From Streptomyces toyocaensis (GTDB lineage Bacteria; Actinomycetota; Actinomycetes; Streptomycetales; Streptomycetaceae): DNA of 64,000 nt. The first letter of the stretch is position 1. Each line of letters opens with the position of its first letter. Below, piece by piece: positions 36,290 to 45,800 of the stretch. The stretch lies in contig NZ_JFCB01000015.1 in the NCBI RefSeq assembly GCF_000725125.1, positions 1-64,000 of the forward strand, read 5' to 3'. The translations under genes and the position numbers were made by a program. The notes beneath the pieces were generated by a model. The model saw only the letters and a list, made by a program, of their open reading frames with translations, had not been told where the DNA came from and searched no databases.

Positions 36290-38866
36290 GTGCCCGGTGA
36301 GAATCTGACCCGCGACGAAGCCCGGGAGCGGGCGGCCCTGCTGTCCGTGGACGGATACGAGGTGTCCCTCGACCTGCGGTCGGCGGTCGGCGGGAACGAC
36401 GGTGAGGGTGCGCGCACCTTCCGCTCCGTGACCACTGTGCGCTTCCGCTGCGCCGAGCCGGGCGCGAGCAGCTTCGCCGACCTGATCGCGCCGGGGGTGA
36501 CGAGCGTGGCGCTCAACGGGCGCGACCTCGACCCCGGCCAGGTCTTCGACGGATCGCGGATCCTGCTGGAGGACCTCGCCGCCGACAACGAGCTCGTCGT
36601 CGACGCGCAGTGCGCCTACTCCCGCACCGGCGAGGGCATGCACCGCTTCGTCGACCCCGAGGACGGCGAGGTGTACCTCTACACCCAGTACGAGCCGGCC
36701 GACGCCCGGCGCGTCTTCGCCAATTTCGAGCAGCCCGACCTCAAGGCCCCGTACCGCTTCGAGGTGCGGGCGCCCGAGGGCTGGACGGTGTGGAGCAACG
36801 GCGCCGGGGAACTCACCGACGGCGTGTGGCGGTTCGCCGAGACCAAGCCCATCTCCACGTACATCACCTGTGTCGTCGCGGGTCCGTACCACTACGTGAC
36901 GGACACCTATGAGCGGGAGTTCGAGGACGGCACCCGTCTGCGGATCCCGCTGGGCGCCATGTGCCGCAAGGGTCTCGCGCCGCACTTCGACGCCGACGAC
37001 GTGTTCCTGGTGACCAAGCAGGGCCTGGACTTCTTCCACGACCACTTCGACTACCCGTACCCGTTCGGGAAGTACGACCAGGCCTTCGTGCCCGAGTACA
37101 ACCTGGGCGCGATGGAGAACCCGGGGATGGTCACCTTCCGCGAGGAGTTCATCTTCCGGGGCAAGGTCACACGGGCGTCGTACGAGGGCCGGGCGAACGT
37201 CGTCCTGCACGAGATGGCGCACATGTGGTTCGGCGACCTGGTCACCATGGAGTGGTGGGACGACCTGTGGCTGAAGGAGTCCTTCGCCGACTTCATGGGC
37301 GCGTTCTCCCTGGTCGGGGCCACCCGCTTCACCGACGGCTGGATCACGTTCGCCAACCGCCGCAAGGCGTGGGCCTACCGCGCGGACCAGCTGCCCTCCA
37401 CGCACCCGATCACCGCGGACATCCGCGACCTGCAGGACGCCAAGCTCAACTTCGACGGCATCACGTACGCGAAGGGCGCCTCGGTCCTCAAGCAGCTGGT
37501 GGCGTACGTCGGTCAGGACGCGTTCCTGGAGGGCGCCCGGCGCTACTTCAAGCGGCACGCGTACGGCAACACGCGCCTCGGTGACCTGCTCTCCGTCCTG
37601 GAGGAGACGAGCGGACGGGACATGGGCGCATGGGCCCGTTCCTGGCTGCAGACGGCGGGCGTCAACGCGCTGACCCCGCAGGTGCTGCTCGGCGCGGACG
37701 GACGCGTCGACGAGCTGGCGGTGGTGCAGGAGGCCGCCGAGTCCCATCCCGAACTGCGCCCGCACCGGGTGGCGGTGGGCCTGTACCGGCGCACGGAGTC
37801 CGGCACCTTCGAGCGGTACGCGCAGGCCGAGACGGACGTGGAGGGCCCGCGCACGGTCGTGGCGGAGCTGGCGGGCGCGGACGCGCCGGAGCTGGTGCTG
37901 GTCAACGACGACGACCTGACGTACTGCAAGACCCGCTTCGACGAGACGTCCCTGGCGGCGCTCCGCGACGGCCTGGGCGACCTCACCGATCCGCTGGCCC
38001 GCGCCCTGTGCTGGTCGGCGCTGTGGAACATGACGCGGGACGCGCTGCTGCCGGCCCGGGAGTTCATCGGCCTGGTGCTGCGGTTCGCGGGCCGGGAGTC
38101 CGACATCGGCGTGCTGCAGATGCTGCACGCGTGGGCCGAGTCGGCGGCCGTGCACTACACCGCGCCCGGACGGCGGGAGCAGGCCGGGCGTCTGCTCGCC
38201 GAGGGCGCCTCGGCCCAGCTCCACGCCGCCGAGGCGGGCAGCGAGCACCAGCTCGCGTGGGCGAGGTTCTTCGCCCGCGTCGCCGGCGCGCCGGCCGACT
38301 TCGAGCTGCTGACCTCGCTGCTCGAGGGCACGGAGGCCCTCCCTGGGCTGGAGGTCGACCAGGAGCTGCGCTGGGCGTTCCTGGCGCCGCTGGCCGCACA
38401 CGGGGCGGCGGACGAGAAGAGGCTGGACGCCGAACTGGCCCGGGACGACACCGCGTCCGGCAAGCGGCACCACGTCCGCTGCCTGGCCGCCCGCCCGTCG
38501 GCGGCGGTCAAGGCGCAGTGCTGGGCGCAGGTCGTGGAGTCGGACGCGCTGTCCAACGCGCTGGTGGAGGCGACGATCGCGGGCTTCGCTCAGTCGTCCC
38601 AGCGGGAGCTGCTCGCGCCGTACACCGAGAAGTACTTCGCGGCGATCGAGCGGGTGTGGACCGAGCGGTCGATCCAGATCGGCATGGATGTGGTGCGGGG
38701 TCTGTTCCCCTCCTTCCAGGACTCGCGGGCGACGCTCGACGCGACGGACGCGTGGCTCACGTCCCACGAGGACGCCGCCCCGGCACTGCGCCGGCTGGTC
38801 CTCGAGGCCCGGGACGACCTGGCCCGGGCCCTGCGCGGCCAGGCGTGCGACGCCACGGCGGACTGA
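36290..38866 (+). CDS. pepN: Aminopeptidase N (M1 family), paralogue 1
   Basis: An 858-residue zinc aminopeptidase. The substrate motif GAMEN is near residue 273 (NLGAMENPG), zinc motif HEMAH at 307-311, and the third ligand Glu in the LKESFADF segment 18 residues on. C-terminal helical ERAP1-like domain follows. GTG at 36290 is chosen over an ATG 15 nt upstream because GAGGAG lies 6-12 nt before it and because the second pepN in this window starts the same way (VPG-NLTR). It ends just before a 10-bp terminator stem. About half of its residues match the second copy. Confidence 0.95.
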   Translation: MPGENLTRDEARERAALLSVDGYEVSLDLRSAVGGNDGEGARTFRSVTTVRFRCAEPGASSFADLIAPGVTSVALNGRDLDPGQVFDGSRILLEDLAADNELVVDAQCAYSRTGEGMHRFVDPEDGEVYLYTQYEPADARRVFANFEQPDLKAPYRFEVRAPEGWTVWSNGAGELTDGVWRFAETKPISTYITCVVAGPYHYVTDTYEREFEDGTRLRIPLGAMCRKGLAPHFDADDVFLVTKQGLDFFHDHFDYPYPFGKYDQAFVPEYNLGAMENPGMVTFREEFIFRGKVTRASYEGRANVVLHEMAHMWFGDLVTMEWWDDLWLKESFADFMGAFSLVGATRFTDGWITFANRRKAWAYRADQLPSTHPITADIRDLQDAKLNFDGITYAKGASVLKQLVAYVGQDAFLEGARRYFKRHAYGNTRLGDLLSVLEETSGRDMGAWARSWLQTAGVNALTPQVLLGADGRVDELAVVQEAAESHPELRPHRVAVGLYRRTESGTFERYAQAETDVEGPRTVVAELAGADAPELVLVNDDDLTYCKTRFDETSLAALRDGLGDLTDPLARALCWSALWNMTRDALLPAREFIGLVLRFAGRESDIGVLQMLHAWAESAAVHYTAPGRREQAGRLLAEGASAQLHAAEAGSEHQLAWARFFARVAGAPADFELLTSLLEGTEALPGLEVDQELRWAFLAPLAAHGAADEKRLDAELARDDTASGKRHHVRCLAARPSAAVKAQCWAQVVESDALSNALVEATIAGFAQSSQRELLAPYTEKYFAAIERVWTERSIQIGMDVVRGLFPSFQDSRATLDATDAWLTSHEDAAPALRRLVLEARDDLARALRGQACDATAD

Positions 38867-38924
38867 GCCGCCCCCGCGCACCCCGCCGTCCGCGGCCGTT
38901 ACCGAACGCGGGCAATCACGCCGT

Positions 38925-38960
38925 AACCCCTGGTTCTCACCCGAACGGACCAGGGGTTTT
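38925..38960 (+). terminator. Terminator after pepN 1
   Basis: AACCCCTGGT (38925-38934) pairs with ACCAGGGGTT (38949-38958), followed by TT and CGG. The stem is 10 bp with a 14-nt loop. Confidence 0.65.
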
Positions 38961-39061
38961 CGGTGTCCGAACAGACGTCCTTCAGTGCGGGCTTGTCCTT
39001 GTTCGTCGACGAGCCTGTAACAGGGGTTCGAGGGGCGGCCGGAGACGGGAAATTGCCGGGC

Positions 39062-40114
39062 ATGAACCACAACACCCCGCTCTCCCCCCGCCCCCTGCAC
39101 CACCTCCCCACCAGCACGGGACGCCGTGTCCTGACCCACGCGCAGCTCCGTGCCCACGGCGTCTCGGCCGCGGAGGCCGGTGCGCAGTGCCGCCCCGGCG
39201 GGCCCTGGCAGCAGCTCCTCCCCGGCGTCGTCCTGCTCCACCCCGGCCCGCCGACCAGCGAGGAGCGGCTGCACGCGGTGCTGCTGTACGCGGCACGGGA
39301 GCGGACCACGGGCGTTCCCGTGCAACCCGGCGCGGACGGGCCGCCCGCGTCCCCCTACGGCGAGGTGATGATCACCGGGTTGGCCGCGCTGACCCTGCAC
39401 GGCTTCTCCTCCGCTCCCCCGCTGCCGTCCCTGGAGGTCCTCGACGTCCTGGTCCCGCGGCTGCGCCGGCTGCGCTCGACGGGTTGCGTCCGTGTCGTCC
39501 GGGCCTCCGCCCTGCCGCCCCCTCAGGAGGTCACGGGCCTGCCCGTGGCACCGGTCGCGCGGGCGCTGGCCGACGCCGTGGCGGACCTGGGGGACGCGGG
39601 CACCGTGCGGCGGCTGCTCACGGAGGCGGTGCGGGGCGGGCACTGCGAACCGGCGGCGGTGGTCCGGGAGCTCACCGCCGCCAAGCTGCTCAGCCGGCCG
39701 CACGTGGTGGACGCGGTGGACTCGCTGCTGGCCGAGGGCCGGGCGCTGGCGGAGTCCCGGCTGTACCGGATGGTCCACGACCACGGCCTGCCGGACCCGT
39801 GCTGGAACGTCGAGCTGCGGCTGCCCGGCGGTCCCCGTCTCGGTGGTGTGGACGCGTACTGGCCGGAGCAGTCGGTGGCGGTGGAGCTGGACACCCGCGC
39901 GCCCCGTCCGGGCGGGCGGCCGGAGGACGACGCCGAGTGGTCGGAGTACGCCCGCAAGCGGGAACACCTGGAGCGGCTCGGCATCACGGTCGTCCGCATC
40001 GCCCCGCGGGCGCTCCGGGACGCGGCGGAGCAACAGGCGGCGGTGGTCCGCACGGCCCTGACGGCCTCGGCCGACCGCGACCCGGCGGCCCACGTCCTGG
40101 TCCTGCCCCGCTAG
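39062..40114 (+). CDS. AbiEi-like / DUF559-like (Vsr-fold) protein
   Basis: A 350-residue soluble protein. The N-terminal part (RRVLTHAQLRAHGVSAAEAG, GPWQQLLPGVVLLHPG, ITGLAALTLHGF) reads like the wing-helix start of AbiEi-type antitoxins. The C-terminal part (about 235-330) looks like the Vsr/DUF559 nuclease-like fold: VDAYWPEQSVAVELDT gives D-x(n)-E-x-D, and KREHLERLGITVVRI gives the conserved R-x-x-x-L-x-x-x-G-x-x-V-x-R end. Such proteins are common and mostly uncharacterised in actinobacteria. No AbiEii partner is adjacent. A GTG 99 nt upstream is an alternative start but overlaps the terminator region. Confidence 0.6.
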   Translation: MNHNTPLSPRPLHHLPTSTGRRVLTHAQLRAHGVSAAEAGAQCRPGGPWQQLLPGVVLLHPGPPTSEERLHAVLLYAARERTTGVPVQPGADGPPASPYGEVMITGLAALTLHGFSSAPPLPSLEVLDVLVPRLRRLRSTGCVRVVRASALPPPQEVTGLPVAPVARALADAVADLGDAGTVRRLLTEAVRGGHCEPAAVVRELTAAKLLSRPHVVDAVDSLLAEGRALAESRLYRMVHDHGLPDPCWNVELRLPGGPRLGGVDAYWPEQSVAVELDTRAPRPGGRPEDDAEWSEYARKREHLERLGITVVRIAPRALRDAAEQQAAVVRTALTASADRDPAAHVLVLPR

Positions 40115-40148
40115 GGCCTGTCCGGCCCCGGGCGGCGCACCGTGCGGA

Positions 40149-40601
40149 TCAGGCCGGTTCCGCCCGGCCCGTCGCCGGGCGTTCGCGCCACAGGCGCAGG
40201 GCGATGTCGACCAGGCGGATCCGGACCAGGCCGGGGACGGCGTCGAGGGGCTGCCAGGCGGCGAGGTCGGTGGAACCGCCCACCTCGTTGCGCAGTTCGC
40301 CTCCGGTGACCCGGGCCTCGTAGAGCAGCCGGACGCCGTGGTGGTCGACGGCGCGGCCGAACCGGCCGGGGAAGGTGCGCCGGGTGGAGTGCACGCCGAG
40401 CAGGCCGGTGACCTCGACGAGGTGACCGGTCTCCTCCTCGACCTCCCGGCGCACGGTGTCGTAGGGGTCCTCGCCGTGCTCCATGCCCCCGCCCGGCAGC
40501 ACCCACTCGGGGACGCCGCCGGGGCCGGGGGACCGGGCGAGCAGGAGCTGTCCGTCGCGCACGCACACGGCGTAGGCCGCCACCCTCAACTTCCTTCGCA
40601 T
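40149..40601 (-). CDS. Nudix hydrolase
   Basis: A 150-residue protein with a full Nudix box (GGGMEHGEDPYDTVRREVEEETG, matching G-x5-E-x7-R-E-U-x-E-E-x-G). It hydrolyses a nucleoside diphosphate linked to another moiety; specificity is unknown. Convergent with the AbiEi-like gene, and the first gene downstream of the pyridoxamine-oxidase-like gene on the same strand (9 nt gap), so it may belong to that operon. Confidence 0.9.
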   Translation of the reverse strand: MRRKLRVAAYAVCVRDGQLLLARSPGPGGVPEWVLPGGGMEHGEDPYDTVRREVEEETGHLVEVTGLLGVHSTRRTFPGRFGRAVDHHGVRLLYEARVTGGELRNEVGGSTDLAAWQPLDAVPGLVRIRLVDIALRLWRERPATGRAEPA

Positions 40602-40610
40602 CCGTGGACG

Positions 40611-41510
40611 TTAACCCGGCGGCTGCGGATTGGCAGGTGAGTACTCGGGGGCGGACCAGCGCAGCGGGAGCGCGTGCGGGGTCTCCAGCGCCTCGTGCAC
40701 GGTGAAGCGGACCCGGCGTTCCCCGCCGGGGCCGAACTCGGTGCGCGCCTCACCGGTGAGACCGAGGGTCGTGCCGGTCGTCCAGTCCGCGAAGAGCAGA
40801 CCGGCGCGCGGGTCGGCGGCGAGGTTGCCGAGGGTGAGGAACATGGCGTTGCCCGGGTAGTCGCGCCATGTCAGTTCCGTCGGCGAGGCCACCCGGACGA
40901 AGCCGGGGTTGCCGCCCCGGTGGCTGGCGTCGGCGCCGTCACCGTGCACGGTGGCGATGAAGAAGGTGTCGGCGTCCGCCACGAACGCCGCCTGAGCGCG
41001 GCTCAGTTCGCCGGAACGGCGCGCCGTGCCCGGCGTGCGGTCGCCGACCGTCTCGTAGGACTGCCGTCGTTGCAGGTACTTGGGGCAGTTGGCGAACACC
41101 TGGTCCGCCTCGACGGCGAAGCCCCCCGGCGTGGGCCGGAGCCGGCCGTTGAGGCGCATGCGGCGGCGGGTGCGCGGGTCCAGGGCGAGGGTGCCGACCG
41201 GGGTGCCCACGGTGGTGAGGGCGGTGGCGAGCGGGTCGGCCGCCGGCACCCGGCCGGTGACCGACATCTGCCGAGTGCCGGTGGCCCGGACGAAGCCGGG
41301 GGTTCCGGTGAGCGCCCCGGCCCACACCCGGCCCGAGTCCGGGGCGGCGGCGCCGATCACCAGCATCGGCTGGAGGCCGAGGAACGCCGCGGCCACCGGT
41401 TTGATGTCCCGTCCGATGGACCGGCCGACGTGGTCGGCGTTCCGGCGGACGCCGACCCGGTCCTGCACCGTGCGCGAGCCCGCGTGGTACACGGCCGCGG
41501 TTTCCGTCAT
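40611..41510 (-). CDS. Pyridoxamine 5'-phosphate oxidase-fold flavoprotein
   Basis: A 299-residue protein of the split beta-barrel FMN-binding fold: VADADTFFIATVHGDG…SHRGGNPGFVRV, FLTLGNLAADPRAGLLFADW. An extra N-terminal half (about 1-135) repeats a similar but weaker fold (AAFLGLQPMLVIGAAAPDSGRVWAGALTGTPGFVR). The arrangement fits the larger 'pyridoxamine 5'-phosphate oxidase family' proteins, whose substrate may be F420- or flavin-dependent. AGGAGGG precedes the ATG at 41510. It follows the VOC gene by 13 nt. Confidence 0.8.
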   Translation of the reverse strand: MTETAAVYHAGSRTVQDRVGVRRNADHVGRSIGRDIKPVAAAFLGLQPMLVIGAAAPDSGRVWAGALTGTPGFVRATGTRQMSVTGRVPAADPLATALTTVGTPVGTLALDPRTRRRMRLNGRLRPTPGGFAVEADQVFANCPKYLQRRQSYETVGDRTPGTARRSGELSRAQAAFVADADTFFIATVHGDGADASHRGGNPGFVRVASPTELTWRDYPGNAMFLTLGNLAADPRAGLLFADWTTGTTLGLTGEARTEFGPGGERRVRFTVHEALETPHALPLRWSAPEYSPANPQPPG

Positions 41511-41523
41511 GGACGCGTCCCTC

Positions 41524-41967
41524 CTAGAAGAAACCGCAGGTGGGTGCGGACTGGCTGGGCGCCGGGGCGCCCTCGGCGCCGCTGGGCGCGTAGATCTCCA
41601 GGCGGGTGCCGTCCGGGTCGTGGAAGAAGATGCCGCCGGAGGCCGCGCCCTCGCCGTGGGCGACGACGCCCTCGTAAGCGAACTCGGTGCCGTGGGCGCG
41701 CAGGGCGGCCTCGTACTCCCCGACCCGCTCGATCGACTCCACCTCGAACGCGAGGTGGTGCAGCCCGGCACGGTCGGCGCCGTACGGACGGTCCGCCTGC
41801 TGCCAGAGGGCGACCACGAGGTGGCGTCCGTCGCCGAGGAACGCGTAGCGCCGGCCTTCCTCCTTGCCCTCGCCGATCAGGGTGAAGCCCAGGACGTCCC
41901 GGTAGAAGGCGAGCGAGGCGCCGAGGTCGGTGACGTTCAGGCCGATGTGGCCGGTGCGCAGGGTCAT
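41524..41967 (-). CDS. VOC-family (glyoxalase/dioxygenase-fold) protein
   Basis: A 147-residue protein with the two beta-alpha-beta-beta-beta modules of the vicinal-oxygen-chelate fold: HIGLNVTDLGASLAFYRDVLGF at the start, LHHLAFEVES in the middle and IFFHDPDGTRLEIYAP at the end. Metal-ligand positions H, H and E are visible. Reaction not predictable. Ends in CGFF after a proline-rich tail. First gene of a minus-strand operon with the flavoprotein; divergent from the CGNR regulator. Confidence 0.88.
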   Translation of the reverse strand: MTLRTGHIGLNVTDLGASLAFYRDVLGFTLIGEGKEEGRRYAFLGDGRHLVVALWQQADRPYGADRAGLHHLAFEVESIERVGEYEAALRAHGTEFAYEGVVAHGEGAASGGIFFHDPDGTRLEIYAPSGAEGAPAPSQSAPTCGFF

Positions 41968-42001
41968 GCGTGTCCCTTCGTCGGGTCCCGCGGGAGCGGG
42001 A

Positions 42002-42032
42002 CTAACCGTTGAAGTTCACGTTAGACGGTTAG
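42002..42032. promoter_or_regulatory. Operator 1 in the VOC/CGNR divergent region
   Basis: CTAACCGT (42002-42009) and ACGGTTAG (42025-42032) are perfect inverted repeats separated by 15 nt. It lies 35-65 nt upstream of the VOC start. Confidence 0.6.
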
Positions 42033-42044
42033 AAGAAGGGATGC

Positions 42045-42070
42045 AACCAGTCCCGTACCCTTGACTGGTT
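42045..42070. promoter_or_regulatory. Operator 2 in the VOC/CGNR divergent region
   Basis: AACCAGTC (42045-42052) and GACTGGTT (42063-42070) form a second perfect inverted repeat with a 10-nt spacer, 19-44 nt upstream of the CGNR start. Its half-sites resemble those of operator 1 (AACCGT/AACCAGT), and both are probably bound by the adjacent regulator. Confidence 0.6.
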
Positions 42071-42088
42071 AGTACGAAGGGAGCCCTC

Positions 42089-42637
42089 ATGTCCGACCCG
42101 GACCGCACCGACCCGCGACCGCTCACCGGCGAGCCGCTCGCGCTCGACCTGCTCAACACGCGATGGGGGAAGGGCTCCGCCGCGCGGGACCTGCTCACCG
42201 GCACCGACGGGCTCGCGGTGTGGCTCGGCGCCAACGGACTGGACGCCCGCTTCACCGCCGACGAGGCAACCCTGCGGCACACCCTGCGGGCACGGGACGC
42301 CCTGCGGGAGGCCGTGGAGGGGACGTCCGGCGAAGGAGCGGCGGCCGTGGACGCCGTACTCGCGCACGGGCGCATCCGGGCGACGCTCACCGCGGACGGG
42401 CCGGGCGAGCGGCCGGAGTTCGACGACGCCTCCTGGGGGCCGGCCTGGCTGGCCGCCCGCGACTACCTCCTGCTGCTGGGCACCGCTCCCGACCGGATCC
42501 GCCGGTGCGCCCACGAGGCGTGCACGCTGCACTTCCTCGACACCTCACGCAACGGCACCCGCCGCTGGTGCTCCATGGCGTCGTGCGGCAACCGGGCGAA
42601 GGCTTCCCGCCACTACGCGCGCACCAAGGACGCCTGA
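42089..42637 (+). CDS. CGNR zinc-finger regulator (ABATE domain)
   Basis: A 182-residue protein. An N-terminal ABATE domain (GEPLALDLLNTRW…) is thought to sense a small ligand, and a C-terminal CGNR zinc finger is C-x4-C (RCAHEACTLHFLDTS) then C-x4-C (WCSMASCGNRAKASRHYAR). CGNR proteins act as transcription factors. Divergent from the VOC/flavoprotein operon with two inverted repeats between, so it probably controls both directions. The 5-nt spacing of its AAGGGAG site to the ATG is good. Confidence 0.88.
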   Translation: MSDPDRTDPRPLTGEPLALDLLNTRWGKGSAARDLLTGTDGLAVWLGANGLDARFTADEATLRHTLRARDALREAVEGTSGEGAAAVDAVLAHGRIRATLTADGPGERPEFDDASWGPAWLAARDYLLLLGTAPDRIRRCAHEACTLHFLDTSRNGTRRWCSMASCGNRAKASRHYARTKDA

Positions 42638-42858
42638 CCCTACGCACGCGCGGCGACTTGTCCGCTTCGGGCCCCATCTCCCCATAAGGACACCGGGGGT
42701 TTTCCCCACACATCCATTTCGTTTCGGTCAACCCTCCCCAAACAGCAGACCCTTGAGTAAGGCTCAACGATCGTCCGGGACCGCGTTCCGGACCGTCGCG
42801 GCCAGGGTCGATCGGCTCCGGTCGCTCCCGATCGTTCCTTTACGTGCAAGGGATGCCG
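42638..42858. other. Promoter region of the secreted subtilase
   Basis: 221 bases without a gene. They are AT-richer around 42680-42760 (CATAAGGACA, TTTTCCCCAC), which is where the protease promoter is expected; no clear -35/-10 pair could be fixed. Confidence 0.4.
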
Positions 42859-45800
42859 ATGACCCACACCCCCCAGCGCGACCCGATATCGGGCACCAGA
42901 CGCGCGGCCCGCATCGCCGTCGCTGCCGGTCTCGTCGCCGCGCTCGCCGCGGCCGGGCCGGTGCCCGTGGCCCTCGCCGCCGACACGCCGCCCGCCGCGC
43001 CGGCCGACGCCGACGTCAAGACGGCACCCGACAAGCTCGGTTCGGACGACGCCGAGCTGCTCGCCGAGGCCAAGGCCGACGGCGCCAAGCACGTCACGAT
43101 GATGATCGCCACCGCTCCCGGCAGGACCGAGCAGGTCGCCGAGCAGCTCGGCGCGGTCAAGGGCGGCTCGGTCGGCCGGACCGACGACAAGCTCGGCTAC
43201 GTCCGCGCCACCGTCCCCACCGCCAAGGCGGACGCGGCGATCGCAGCCGCCACCAAGCTCTCCTCCGTGCACGGCGTCGACCTGCGCGACGAGATCCCGC
43301 TGGACGACCCGACGCCCAGCGCGGACACCACCCGCCAGGCCGGCAGCCAGGGAACCGCGACGTACCCGGCCCCCGGGAAGCGGACCCCCGCGAAGAACCC
43401 GTACAACCCGTCCTTCGAGACCGGCGCCGTCGAGTTCGTCGAGGACAACCCGAAGGCGGACGGCCGCGGCGTCACCATCGGCATCCTCGACTCCGGCGTG
43501 GACCTCGGCCACCCGGCGCTGCAGAAGACCACCACCGGCGAGCGCAAGATCGTCGACTGGGTGACGGCGACCGACCCGATCGTCGACAGCGACCGGACCT
43601 GGCGCCCCATGGTCTCCTCCGTCTCCGGACCGGCCTTCACCTACGGCGACAAGACCTGGACGGCCCCGGAGGGCACGTACCGGATCAGCACCTTCCTGGA
43701 GTCCTACACCGCCGGCGGTGACGCGGCCGGTGACGCCAACCGCGACGGCGACACCACCGACTCCTGGGGCGTGCTCTACGACGCCGCCGCCGGCACCGTC
43801 CGGGTCGACCTGAACAACAACCAGGACTTCTCCGACGACACGGCGATGAAGCCGTACAAGGACGGCTTCCAGATCGGGTACTTCGGCACCGACGACCCGT
43901 CCACCGACGTCGCCGAGCGCCAGCCGTTCGTCGTGGAGATCCGCAAGGACGTCCCGATGGACCCCTACGGCGGCGACTGGACCGGCAAGAAGGCCGACTT
44001 CGTCAACATCGGCGTCATCGAGGGCTCGCACGGCTCGCACGTGGCCGGCATCACCGCCGCCAACGGCCTGTTCGGCGGGCGGATGGACGGCGCCGCCCCC
44101 GGCGCGAAGATCGTCTCGTCCCGCGCCTGCACCTGGACCGGCGGCTGCACCAACGTCGCGCTCACCGAGGGCATGATCGACCTCGTCACCAACCGCGGCG
44201 TCGACATCGTCAACATGTCCATCGGCGGCCTGCCGGCGCTCAACGACGGCAACAACGCCCGCGCCGAGCTGTACAACCGCCTGATCGACGAGTACGGCGT
44301 CCAGCTGGTGATCTCCGCGGGCAACTCCGGCCCCGGCGCCAACACCATCGGCGACCCCAGCCTCGCCGACAAGGTCATCTCCGTCGGCGCGTCCGCCTCC
44401 AAGGAGACCTGGGCCGCCAACTACGGCTCCGTGGTGGAGAAGAAGTACGCCATGATGCCCTTCTCCTCGCGCGGTCCGCGTGAGGACGGCGGCTTCACGC
44501 CGACGCTGGTCGCGCCGGGTGCGGCGATCAACACCATCCAGACCTGGCTGCCGGGCGCCCCGGTCGCCGAGGCGGGCTACTCCCTCCCGGCCGGCTACGG
44601 CATGCTCCAGGGCACCTCGATGGCCTCCCCGCAGGCCGCGGGCGCCTCCGCGCTGCTGCTGTCCGCCGCGAAGCGCAAGGGCATCGACCTCACCCCGGCG
44701 GAGCTGCGCACCGCCCTCACCTCCACCGCCGATCACATCAGCGGTGTGCAGGCCTACGAGGAGGGCGCCGGCCTCATCGACATCGAGGACGCCTGGGACG
44801 CCATCCGGGACGGCGCCACCGCGCACCGGTACACGGTGAAGGCGCCGGTCGACACCGCGATCGACCAGTTCCTGAAGACCCCGGGCTTCGGCACGGGCCT
44901 CTACGACCGCGAGGGCGGCCTGAAGGCCGGCCAGAAGAAGACGTACGACGTCACGATCACCCGTACGTCCGGCCCGGACCGCGCGATCCGCCACGAGCTC
45001 GGCATCGAGAACAACGCGGGCCGCACCTTCCGCGTCCTCGGCGACGACGAGGTCCGCCTGCCGCTCAACCAGCCGGTGACCGTCAAGGTCCAGGCCGCGC
45101 CCGGTTCCGCCGGCATCAAGAGCGCGATCCTGGAGGTCGACGACCCGCGCACCGAGGGTGTCGACCAGCAGATCATGACCACCGTGGTCGTCTCCGCGCC
45201 GCTGAAGCACACCTTCGCCGCGTCGGGCACCGCCCAGCGCAACAGCACGACCTCCTACTTCGTCACCGTGCCCGAGGGCGCGAAGACGCTGGAGATCGCG
45301 ATGAGCGGGCTCAAGGACAAGAGCCAGACCCGGTTCGTCGCCATCCACCCGTACGGCGTCCCGGCCGACCCGACGTCGACGGTCAACTGCTACCCGAACT
45401 ACAACAACCCGGCCAACACCTGCCGCCCCGACGTGCGTTCGTACGCGAATCCGCAGCCGGGCGTCTGGGAGATCGAGGTCGAGTCGCGCCGCACCTCGCC
45501 GCTCCTCGACAACCCGTACAAGCTGGACGCCGCCGTGCTCGGCGCGGCCTTCGACCCGGAGACCGTGACCGTGCCCGAGGCGAAGGTCGGCACGCCGGCC
45601 GCCGCCTCGTGGAAGGTGACGAACGAGCTCGCCGCGCTGGAGGGCAAGCTGGTCGGCGGGCCGCTCGGCTCGTCCAGGACCGACCGCCCGGCCATCAGGA
45701 CGGGTGAGAAGCACACGATGACGGTCGAGGTGCCCGAGGGCGCCGCGTCACTCGACGCGGCCATCGGCAACGTGTCCGACGCCTCCGCGGACCTGGACCT

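Noticed and set aside
36227..40093. Very long minus-strand open frame (over 1,200 codons) opposite pepN 1
   Set aside because: A by-product of the high-GC codon bias of pepN and its neighbour; composition is Arg/Val/Gly-rich with no domain, and it crosses the terminator.
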